A stretch of 64,000 nt of DNA from Lamellibrachia columna (lineage: Eukaryota; Annelida; Polychaeta; Sabellida; Siboglinidae): the NCBI GenBank assembly GCA_963662155.1, contig OY759268.1, positions 53,585,957 to 53,649,956 of the forward strand. Reading direction: 5' to 3'. The notes below the pieces were generated by a model that did no database searches, was not told the origin of the DNA, and was given only the letters and a program-made list of their open reading frames with translations. This document shows, piece after piece, positions 7,394 to 15,737 of this stretch (its first letter is position 1; each line of letters starts with the position of its first letter). The position numbers were made by a program, and so were the translations under genes.

Positions 7394-7428
7394 TGTTGAC
7401 CATCACGCCTCTGGCGTGATGGTCAACA
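7394..7428. terminator. Perfect 16-bp-arm hairpin after the capsid gene
   Basis: Arms 7394-7409 and 7413-7428 are exact reverse complements (tgttgaccatcacgcc and its complement) around a 3-base loop. It starts 5 bases after the capsid stop. Either a 3'-end signal like the hairpins at 726-744 and 1623-1640, or a fold-back scar of the deletion that shortened the capsid gene. Confidence 0.75.
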
Positions 7429-7437
7429 TCCGCAAGT

Positions 7438-7530
7438 CACCTCATCGTCATCGTCATCATCATAGCTGTAGTCGTAGTGATATTACTCGCTACCCTTGTT
7501 GTATCGTCATGCTTGTGTTGTTCAATAAAA
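7438..7530 (+). other. Hydrophobic open segment with AATAAA
   Basis: Directly after the hairpin one frame reads a Val/Ile-rich stretch (LIVIVIIIAVVVVILLATLV) followed by SSCLCC, without an ATG. It may be the remains of a small membrane protein or a chance product of atc/gtc repeats. AATAAA at 7524-7529, followed by GT-rich sequence, is a plausible polyadenylation signal closing the late gene block. Confidence 0.3.
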
Positions 7531-8394
7531 TACGTGTGCACTCGTACGATACCGTGTTTTGTTCGTTTCTCGTCTCCTTTGATCCCTATTAACGACCCTG
7601 TTAATTATAATTTCTCAAAAATTAAACACCACTTGCGAGGTTGGTTTATTTATTTATACACAATTCTTCATATATGTTGGAACATGAATTACACCCTTTT
7701 ATAGCTTAGGATGTGTAGTTTGGTGTACATATATGTTGTTTTCACCAGAAAATATGTGATTTTACAAACTTTCCCAGACTTCAGATGCTAAACCATCTGA
7801 TACATTAAAATGAAGGCAAAGGGGATATTCTATCTATATGAGAGTAAACATTCACATTGTCAAGGTTCTAGCCCTACTTAGTTATCGGACCTCAACATTT
7901 CCTAAACATACATTAATGGATATCTAAGGTCATAAAATATTGTTTTCCCAGAAACTACTAAGTGTAGGAAGCTAATTCTGACATTTAGTGAATATCTTGA
8001 ATAAATATTGAAGAGATCTGAAGACATAGAGTCTGGACTATTCAATGATTTTATGTAAAATCCATTGTTGACAGAAAAAGTTGTTCATGAAGAAATGTCC
8101 TAATAAAGATGACAGTTAGGACACATAACCTATATTAATAGCATTAGGACGACACCAGTTTGAAGAATCATCAATTATATCAACCCTGTGGTATGTGCAC
8201 GTGAATGGTTTGTGTGTGTTAAAATCATGCACCATTGAAGAATAAATTTCACCATCACAGACTTCCAAATGGATCATGAAATGTTGCACACACAAACTAC
8301 AAATCACTAGCTTTAAAGTGATATCAATTTAATTTAATATGCCTACATCTCCGAAACTACTAGGAACAGAAAGCTAAAATTAGATTTCTTCAGT
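7531..8394. other. AT-rich spacer, nothing recognised
   Basis: No coding pattern, repeat or element end is recognised on either strand. Composition drops abruptly from the roughly balanced Polinton to AT-rich sequence at about 7,590, which probably marks the right limit of what is left of the Polinton. No terminal inverted repeat or target-site duplication can be identified. Confidence 0.5.
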
Positions 8395-8904
8395 TTCAGA
8401 TGGGTTCCAAATGGCAGAGGTCCCGAATGAGTATTCAGCTCTTTTTTTACCACAGAATATATCAGCTCATTTCCAGTCCCATTTACTAAATTTGAGGGCA
8501 ATAAATCAGAACATTTAGGGCAATTATTTGTAACTCCTGAAATGATAGCACACAAAATTAACAAGATGAAAGATAATAAATCACCTGGAGTTGATGAGAT
8601 ACCACCAAAACTGCTTAAGGAAATTGTTGAGCAAATTAGTACACCACTTGCAAAATTGTTTAACTTGTCACTAGAAGAACGAATAGTTCCTTCAGAATGA
8701 AAAGAAGCAAATATTACGCCACTGTTTAAGAAGGGATCGAGGAACAATTACAGACCAGTGAGTGTAACATCAGTTGTATGTAAATTACTCGAAATATTAA
8801 TAATAGACCACATGGTGGAATTCTTTGTGAAACATAAATAAATAAATACATCTCAACATGGGTTCCTAAAAGCAAGGTCATGTCTAACCAATCTCTTATG
8901 TTTT

Positions 8905-9163
8905 TTGGAAGAAATTACAAAGTGGGTAGATGACGGGTCACCAGTGGATGTTGTCTACTTAGATTTTCAGAAAGCTTTCGATAAAGTCCCACATCAAAGA
9001 TTGTTACTTAAGCTAAAAGCCCATGGTATAGGTAATGATGTAATCAAGTGGATAGAAAAGTGGCTTACACACAGAAGACAGAGAGTAATAGTAGATGGTG
9101 AGATTTCAAACTGGAAATCTGTTTTGAGTGGGGTACCACAGGGATCAATATTAGGCCCTATAC

Positions 9164-9228
<65 letters not shown>

Positions 9229-9294
9229 GATTTGGAGGATGACATATCTAGCAAAGTACTCAAATTTGCAGATGACACAAAAGTATTCAGATAG
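8905..9294 (+). pseudogene. LINE reverse transcriptase, catalytic fragment
   Basis: The longest uninterrupted piece of the LINE RT (129 residues, TAG at 9292-9294). It covers RT motifs from EEITKWVDDG through the FADD box, including both catalytic regions, with the (AT)n expansion translated as alternating Ile-Tyr between LFLIYI and NDLEDD. It is a fragment of the element above and has no start of its own. Confidence 0.8.
9172..9226. repeat. (AT)n microsatellite inside the RT coding sequence
   Basis: 55 bases of alternating A and T between the codons for LFLI and NDLEDD. The short native seed (codons ata tat ata) has expanded while keeping the frame open. Confidence 0.95.
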
Positions 9295-9734
9295 GTTACT
9301 AATGATACAGATAAAAAAAAAATACAGGATGATTTAAAAAAAATTGTAAAATGGTCAGAAAAATGGCAAATGTTATTAAATTTTGGGAAGTGTAACTGTA
9401 TACACATAGGACATGGAAATATGGACGAGGAATATAAAATGGGGATGCTGTACTAGGTAGAAACACACAAGAAAAGGATTTAGGAGTAACATTTAATAGT
9501 GCTGACATGAAAGTTTCAGAGCAATGTGGGATTGCTGCTTCGAAAAGAAATCAAATTCTAGGGCTAATTAGGATAACTATCACATATAAGGAGAAACATC
9601 TAACTGTACCCCTTTACAAAGCAATAGTTAGACCACATTTGGAATAGTGTATTCAAGCATGGAGGCCATATCGTTAAAAAGACATAAACAAGCTAGAAAG
9701 AATACAACGAAGCGCAACTAAAATTATTCCAGAA

Positions 9735-10076
9735 TTGAGAGACCTTAGTTACGAAAGTCGCTTATTACAATGTGGTTTGACAACACTAGAGACCAGGAGA
9801 CTAAGAGGAGACCAAATAGAAGTGTTTAAAATAGTGAACGGTTATGAGTATGTTGATAGGAATATATTCTTCAAACTTAAAGAAGGCAGCAGAACCAGAA
9901 GACACAAAGCAGCATTGGTTAAGGAGCAGTGTAGGTTTGACATGAGAAAGTACTCTTTCTCACAGAGGGTGATAAATGAATGGAACAAACTGCCAAATGA
10001 TTGTGTTAATGCTAGTAGTGTGAATATGTTTAAAAATAGAATTGACAGATATCTGATAAGGGAGGGCTACACATAG
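9735..10076 (+). pseudogene. LINE ORF2 C-terminal fragment
   Basis: 113 codons open to the stop at 10074-10076 (RDLSYESRLLQCGLTTLETR, RRHKAALVKEQCRFDMRKYS, FSQRVINEWNKLP). This is the conserved tail after the RT thumb of CR1-type elements, the part usually best kept because of 3'-anchored insertion. Two stops (near 9645 and 9676) separate it from the RT. Confidence 0.75.
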
Positions 10077-10181
10077 ATGAGAAAATTGTTGGACTCTCGA
10101 TAAGCCAATGGCTTCCTTGTCCACTTGCCATCTGAAACTTGTTGTTCGAGATGGCAATCTTGTTAAATCTTGTTAAATTGT

Positions 10182-10382
10182 TTACACAGTGACACTTAAC
10201 AGCTTATAGGGGCTCCACTCTGGCCTTTGTCTACTGATAGTAGCCTTTCGATTGCTTATCCATGTGAGCTGCGTGACCTTATTACAAGGATTCTACCCTC
10301 TAGGTATAAATTATTTATCACTAACTTACACACAATTATTACACACACTGAAGATGGCTAGTATTTAGGGTTTTCGCCATCG
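10182..10382. other. Spacer between LINE and minisatellite
   Basis: About 200 bases of ordinary mixed sequence. No gene, repeat or element terminus is recognised. Confidence 0.4.
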
Positions 10383-10868
10383 CATCATTATACTGCCCTG
10401 CCAATCACATATATGGTGGTGTGACAAACACAGCATTATACTGCCCTGCCAATCACATATATGGTGGTGTGACAAATACAGCATTATACTGCCCTGCCAA
10501 TCACAGATAGGGTGGTGTGACAAATACAGCATTATACTGCCCTGCCAATCACAGATAGGGTGGTGTGACAAATACAGCATTATACTGCCCTGCCAATCAC
10601 AGATAGGGTGGTGTGACAAATACAGCATTTTACTGCCCTGCCAATCATAGATAGGGTAGTGTGACAAATACAGTATTATACTGCCCTGCCAATCACACAT
10701 AGGGTGGTGTGACAAATACAGTATTATACTGCCCTGCCAATCACAGATATAGTGGTGTGACAAATACAGCATTATACTACCCTGCCAATCACAGATAGGG
10801 TGGTGTAACAAATACAACATTATACTGCCTTGCCAATCACAGATATGGTGGTGTGACAAATACAAAAT
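10383..10868. repeat. 48-bp minisatellite, about ten copies
   Basis: The marker tactgccctg recurs at 10391, 10439, 10487 and onward every 48 bases to about 10823. The unit contains ccaatcacagatagggtggtg and gacaaatacagcattatac. Copies differ by single bases (gatagg, tatatg, catagg). Because 48 is divisible by three, the reverse strand stays open over all copies (repeating ICDWQGSIMLYLSHH), which creates a long but meaningless ORF. Confidence 0.95.
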
Positions 10869-10915
10869 TTTCAGTGGGCATGTTATTAATTTGCATTCTA
10901 CCGGATGGTAGCAGC

Positions 10916-10940
10916 ATATATATATATATATATATATATA
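10916..10940. repeat. (TA)n microsatellite
   Basis: 25 bases of alternating A and T, 11 bases before the Gag start of the DIRS-like element. It may mark the degraded left border of that element. Confidence 0.9.
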
Positions 10941-10950
10941 CTTCCAGAAC

Positions 10951-12227
10951 ATGCCAAAACCATCGGCACTGGGGCGGGCAAAGATAGCCGAAACAACTGC
11001 TCCCGGCACGACTGAGGCTCCAACACCGGATGGCCAACCCCCCAAGATGCTGGTGTATCCAATGCATTGATTGCAAATCTGTTGGCCACATTGATGGCAA
11101 AGATCGATGCTAAATTCGATGAATTCCGCTGTGAGCAGTCGACTCTTGGTCCTGTCTCGGCTATGCTGTCGACTCTTGGTCCTGCCACGATTACGCAGTC
11201 GACTCATGGTCCAGCCATAATTGCGCAGTCGACTCATGGTCCTGTCGCCAGCACTTCAGCTGAGCCTGCTTGCCGTCGACATCGAAAGCGCGTCCGTTCT
11301 CCATCACCTGATCTGGCTGTCAACTCATCCGATTCTGACAGACAACAACTCCCCTGCTGAGGAAATTGAGAGAGAGATCCTCCACAAAGCGAAGTGCCAG
11401 CGGACTTCAAAACCAGGTACTTCCACTTTTGACATGGGCTGGGCTCAATTAGGGGACGAGGTAACAGTGAAACTAAGAAAACGTATCCTGCCCAATTAAT
11501 ATTTCCCACTTCGCATCCTGCGCACTGATTATGACCTAGACCCACAGGAAGAACCGGCCTCCCCCACCACAGACTGGAAACGACCTATTATCCCTGTATA
11601 TCAGATTGGGGAATGGCTTAATCTGTTCATGACCTACGCAGCGATCATGTCAGAACAATTTCCGGAGGAAGGTAGTCAGCTCATGACATATACATCATAA
11701 CCATGCATGCACAGAAAGGCCCCCTAGTCTGGTTAGAATACGACTACCGTTTCCGGGTCAGGAGGGAGAGGACGGGTGCCCCTTGGAATGTGTTTAACTA
11801 CCCTCTGTACTCGAGCGTGAAAGCAAAATGTAAAATTAAAGCAGCCAACACATCAGTGACAGCCCAGCCTTTTCGTGACTACGTCACCAAAAGCACAAGT
11901 CCCCACTCCTCGCGCTTCTGCTATAACTTCAACAAGGGTAGATGTTCTAAGCGGGATTGCAACTACACACACGGATGTTCCTTCTGCAAGAACGAACATC
12001 TCGTTACAGGTTTTACTGATGGTTTTCGCATGCCTTCCAGTATCCCATCAGACCCGCCGAAGCATGAGTATGAGAATCACAGGTCGGTCAGGGATAACCT
12101 AGATAACGTACAGCAGAAGCTGAATAAAGATTTATATGACTTATTCACGACCTTAGCTTTCCCAAAACCAACTCGGTTAACTCTCACATTCTGCCCGAAT
12201 TCACTGCGGTTACTTTCCAAATGCTAG
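10951..12227 (+). pseudogene. DIRS-type Gag, at least three frame breaks
   Basis: ATG at 10951 (MPKPSALGRAKIAE). The frame shifts at the C6 run near 11037-11042, continues ALIANLLATLMAKIDAKF, then four 10-residue repeats (STLGP/STHGP, 30 bp each, from 11138 to about 11257), an Arg/Ser-rich stretch, and a second shift near 11345. A TAA at 11497-11499 lies within the next stretch; the frame goes on through IPVYQIGEWLNLFMTYAAIM to 11700, where another shift leads to GPLVWLEYDYRFRV. Near 11922-11990 a CCCH zinc finger is clear: CYNFNKGRCSKRDCNYTHGC. Such a finger is typical of DIRS/Ngaro Gag and binds the element RNA. The end overlaps the RT start (12221) by 7 bases. Confidence 0.75.
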
Positions 12228-13636
12228 ATCATTGCGTTGAACAGCTCGTGTCCCTGCTGGGCAAAGGAGCTTATATCGCCAAAGCCGACTTGCAAGATGC
12301 TTTCCGCATAATTCCGGTCTCACCTCTCGATTATAGACTGTTAGGTTTCAAATTTCAAGGACAAAACTATTTCGATTTGTGTCTCCCCATGGGCGTGAGT
12401 CACGCATGCCGAACATTTGAGCTCCTGTCACAGACACTGCAATGGATCTGCCAACACAAGTTTCACATTTCCTACATGAGCCATATCCTCGACGATTTCA
12501 TTTTCTTCTGTAAAACACTACCAGATTGTCATTCCAGCCTGTCTCGTTTTTTCGAGCTCAGCAATATGGTTAACCTACCCATCAAACAGTATAAAACAGT
12601 GTTCCCTTCAACAACAGTAATACTCCATGGCATCGAAGTTGACACAGTGAATCAAACACTTGCCTTGCCACCATCAAACAGTCTAAAACAGTGTTCCCTT
12701 CAACAACAGTAACACTCCATGGCATCGAAGTTGACACAGTGAATCAAACACTTGCCTTGTCTCCATCAAACAGTCTAAACCAGTGTTCCCTTCAACAACA
12801 GTAATACTCCATGGCATCGAAGTTGACACAGTGAATCAAACACTTGCCTTGTCTCCATCAAACAGTCTAAACCAGTGTTCCCTTCAACAACAGTAATACT
12901 CCATGGCATCGAAGTTGACACAGTGAATCAAACACTTGCCTTGCCTCCAGACAAGGTGGCATCGCTTCGTCAAAAACTCATAAACCTAGCCAAGAGAAAG
13001 AAAACCACTCTGAAAGAAATGCAGTCCCTGATTGGGTCACTGAATTTTGCTTGCCGAGCCATAGCCCCTGGTCGCGCTTTCCTGCGGCGCCTCATTGATC
13101 TGACTAGAGGCAAGACAAGAGCCAATCATTGCATCCGCATAACTGTCGAGGCACGCAGGGACATGTCTGCCTGGCTTGAATTCCTACACTCCTTTAATGG
13201 TCAGTTGTTTTTCTTATCAACCACAAGGATGTCATCAGATGTGTTGCGTCTCACAACAGATGCAAGTGGTTTCGCATATGGGGCTGTCGTGGGGGCTTCA
13301 TGGTTGCAGGGTCAGTTTCCCTCTTCCTGGGATTCCAAGCATATCTCCATCAAATAACTCCTACCGATCGTACTGGTTGTCAGGCGCTGGGGGCCAGTAT
13401 GGACTAATCAACGCGTCTTGTTTCTTTCAGACAACACAGCAGTTGTGGCAGTGATCAACAGGCAAACTGCCAAAGATCCACAACTCATGTCTTTTCTTCG
13501 ACAATTGATTGTTGCATGCTTGTCTTATAATATCTGTTTCCGCGCCAAGCACATCCCTGGTAAGACCAATATTGTTGCCGATCTTATCTCTCGCGGTTGC
13601 AGATCGCACGCGCACGCACCATTCAGCCCAGCCTAG
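12221..13636 (+). pseudogene. DIRS-type reverse transcriptase-RNase H, with 92-bp duplications and a stop
   Basis: ATG at 12221. RT motifs: KGAYIAKADLQDAFRIIPV (first catalytic Asp), LCLPMGVSHACRTFE and HILDDFIFF (catalytic Asp pair). Four 92-bp copies follow (12579-12946), with stops in the middle copies (TAA 12710-12712). The frame resumes in phase with VILHGIEVDTVNQTLALPP, the connection domain MQSLIGSLNFACRAIAPGR, and RNase H: LTTDASGFAYGAVV (first Asp). A TAA at 13355-13357 stands where RNase H has its catalytic Glu. Downstream, in the same frame, LFLSDNTAVVAVINRQ holds the third catalytic Asp and AKHIPGKTNIVADLISR ends the domain. Together it converts element RNA into DNA; this copy cannot. 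Confidence 0.88.
12579..12946 (+). repeat. 92-bp tandem duplication in RT, four copies
   Basis: The marker gtgttccc recurs at 12599, 12691, 12783 and 12875, exactly 92 apart. The unit runs from ccatcaaacagt to cttgcc. Copies 2-4 share ctaaa(a/c)cag where copy 1 has ataaaacag. The three extra copies add 276 bases, a multiple of three, so the frame before and after the array is the same. Confidence 0.95.
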
Positions 13637-13664
13637 ACGACCAACCAACACCAGTCCCCATTAA

Positions 13665-14636
13665 TTGGCTACCCTGGCACACAACGCCTTGTGTACCATG
13701 AATGCTGCCTTTGCCCCAAGCAGTGCCAAACGTTACGCGAATAACTGGACAAGGTTCGTAACATTTGTGCAGAAACTGGATAGGAAAAGGCGCTACATGC
13801 CCGCCTCCACAAACACTGTAATCGCCTTTGTCCAACACCTTAAGAACGAAGGAAAAGCTCCCAATACCATTAGGAGTTTCCTGTCCGCCATCTCGGAACG
13901 TCACAAGGCGTGTCGCTACCCTGACCCTACAAATGACTATTTAGTTGCAAAAACTGTCAAGGGAGTAGCCCATGCATGTCCTCACGTAGACCAACGCCAG
14001 CCTTTGTCCACCCGAGATTTGTCCATCATCATTAAGTCAGTTCCTACGTCCCGATGCTCATCCTACACAGTAATCTTGCTCCGTGCTATGTTTAGTCTAA
14101 TGTTCTTCGGGTTCCTAAGGATAGGTGAGGTAACGGCTAGCCCACACAATCTTTCTGTGTCCCAATGTCGCATTAAACCCTCTAAACTACGTTTGGTTTT
14201 CCTGTCATACAAGCACAGTGATGGCCGCCCCTTCACCCTGGACGTTCTCCCCACAAGCAAAGCAGCTTGCCCTTACCGTAGGATGGTAGACTACATCAAG
14301 CTCAGGGGACAGGGTCAGGGCCCTCTTTTCCGCTATGCCAATAAACTTCCAGTTCAGAAAACTGCTATTGCAAAATATCTTAAAGCAATCATCGCTAGCA
14401 CAGAATTAACAAGCAAGACAATCTCGCCACACTGTTTCAGAATAGGAGCAGCTACATGGGCAGCTTAGTCAGATTTCTCCTCTGAACAAATTAAAGCCAT
14501 GGGGCGCTGGCATTCCAATTCTTACCAGAAATATATCCAGGTTGTATCAATCTCTAGCAAACTATCTGCGAAAAGTGTGTTGGTGTTTCATGTCTACATC
14601 GACGAGCCTACACCAGCCCATGACGCACGTTCCTAG
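13665..14636 (+). pseudogene. DIRS/Ngaro tyrosine recombinase, one nonsense codon
   Basis: Open from 13665 with an ATG at 13698 (MNAAFAPSSAKRYANNWTRF), stop TAG at 14466-14468, then open in the same frame to 14636. The N-terminal SAM-like core-binding region runs to about 13,960. Catalytic residues: Arg in FFGFLRIGEVT (about 14,115), HCFRIGAATWAA (His-x-x-Arg, about 14,430), then beyond the stop GRWHSNSYQKYI with the second His/Trp-His and the nucleophilic Tyr. So the whole R-H-R-H-Y set is present in sequence but the stop removes the nucleophile. Apart from that single codon the gene looks intact, which suggests fairly recent activity. It starts 29 bases after the RNase H stop. Confidence 0.88.
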
Positions 14637-15737
14637 CTGCGATGACATCCCGCTCAGCCAACACTGCACCGGAGAGTTCAAACTTCATTGTCAAGTCCAC
14701 TCTACATCGGCCCTTGACGCGCGTGCCTAGTCGTGACGACCCCTCACCCAGTAAAACCTACGCCGACGTATCTACACCGCCGAGCAGTAACAAAACATTG
14801 ACAGTGAAGCTGACCGCCATCGTGAGAGTGAGCTACACCGTCAACAGAGGGACGGTCGTGAGGCGACTTCTCCCCTCTGTTGGTGGACGCATGGTTGCGA
14901 TGTCATTTGACCCTCTATTGGCAGAGGGATGGTCGTGAGGCGACTTACCTTTCTGTCTGTTGAGGGTCAGTCATGTTGCGATACAACCCTACACGAACCC
15001 GGCCAGCTATGTCAGCCAGACTTCATATATTTGAGCAACACACACCAGTTTATCTGGGTACGAGACAAAATGTGACATTAGCCATGGACTGATATATACC
15101 TTTCATCATGTTACGTGTGGTAAGAAATGGTCACAGCAAGTGCCAATATGTCACAATCGTGTATTGAACACAACTAAATAGTATCTACTGTGGCTCCGGC
15201 CAAATGTTGTGCAGCCCTTTAGGGGGGTTGGGACACCACCTGCACACAGGTGGGGCCGGGGGGTTTATTCCCCCACTTTTGTGTATATCATTGTAAATAC
15301 TCTAGCTAGCACTATATACATATAATTATGTATGCTTGTCTGCACATAGGTATTTTTCCCTATTTGTATGCTGTAGCTTTTTATAAGAGCAGCAAGGGTT
15401 TTTGGTAAAGACTGTCTTCGCCAGTTGCTAGCTACAGTAGAAAATATCACTAATGTTAAATCTTATCTGGTATTGTTTACTAAATGGTCATACACACCAG
15501 CTTAATACCAGGCTGTGCACAATTTGTGGCAAACTTAGTCACTATTATTGTGTGCACAGCGGCAATCCTTGTTGAGTATGAATAAAATTGGATTGCCCGT
15601 TAATAACCTAACAAATAGTTGGTGTATTTAAAGAAACAGAGAAAGGTCTACATAAGCTCGTCCCCATTTCATTGTAAACACAAATGCACCAGGAGTCGAC
15701 GGGGTATCGAACTGCGGAAAACACACGAAAAAAAAGT
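14637..15737. other. 3' non-coding part of the DIRS-like element and junction to satellite
   Basis: No gene. Visible structures: a 77-bp-spaced imperfect duplication (agaggga(c/t)ggtcgtgaggcgactt at about 14846 and 14923); a hairpin at 15236-15253 (ccacctg/caggtgg, loop caca); an inverted pair at 15512-15523 and 15547-15560 (gctgtgcacaat and attgtgtgcacagc); and AATAAA at 15581-15586, a plausible polyadenylation signal. These may be the terminal repeats of the element, but the matching left-end copies were not found upstream of 10,951. Confidence 0.4.

Larger units (their letters stand above)
8395..10181 (+). mobile_element. CR1/Jockey-superfamily LINE, 5'-truncated and decayed
   Basis: The reverse transcriptase is clear: KMKDNKSPGVDEIPPKLLK, NYRPVSVTSVVCKLLE, QHGFLKARSCLTNLL, VDVVYLDFQKAFDKVPH (first catalytic Asp), SGVPQGSILGPILFLIYI and KFADDTKVF (FADD catalytic pair), then a thumb and C-terminal region ending WNKLPNDCVNASS and a stop at 10074-10076. 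No endonuclease domain is present, so the copy is 5'-truncated as is usual for LINEs. Stops interrupt it at about 8698, 8838, 9292 and twice near 9645-9676, and a frameshift lies near 9440. An (AT)n run splits the LIYINDL motif. The 3' end carries two copies of tcttgttaaa (10158-10177), the short terminal repeat typical of CR1-like elements. Confidence 0.88.
10951..14636 (+). mobile_element. DIRS/Ngaro-type tyrosine-recombinase retrotransposon
   Basis: Three coding blocks in the order Gag, RT-RNase H, tyrosine recombinase, all + strand. The recombinase replaces the DDE integrase of other LTR-like elements, so these integrate through a circular intermediate without target duplications. No methyltransferase-like domain is seen between RNase H and recombinase, which favours Ngaro over classical DIRS1, though only a tree could decide. 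All three blocks are interrupted. Flanking split repeats (A1...B1A2B2) were not identified. Confidence 0.85.

Noticed and set aside
6477..7406. Several reverse-strand ORFs across the capsid gene
   Set aside because: Shadows of a well-recognised + strand gene; no protein-like features.
1..7530. Polinton terminal inverted repeats and target duplication
   Set aside because: No long inverted repeat is seen between the left edge and 7-8 kb; the left end lies outside the window and the right end seems lost.
8343..8747. 134-codon reverse-strand ORF
   Set aside because: It is antisense to the LINE reverse transcriptase, whose conserved motifs fix the + strand as coding.
10383..10868. CRISPR-like array
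   Set aside because: The 48-bp units are contiguous and have no unique spacers; context is eukaryotic.
10365..11237. 290-codon ORF on the reverse strand with 16-residue repeats
   Set aside because: It is produced by the 48-bp minisatellite (a multiple of three), the TA tract read as Ile-Tyr, and the antisense of Gag. No independent coding evidence.
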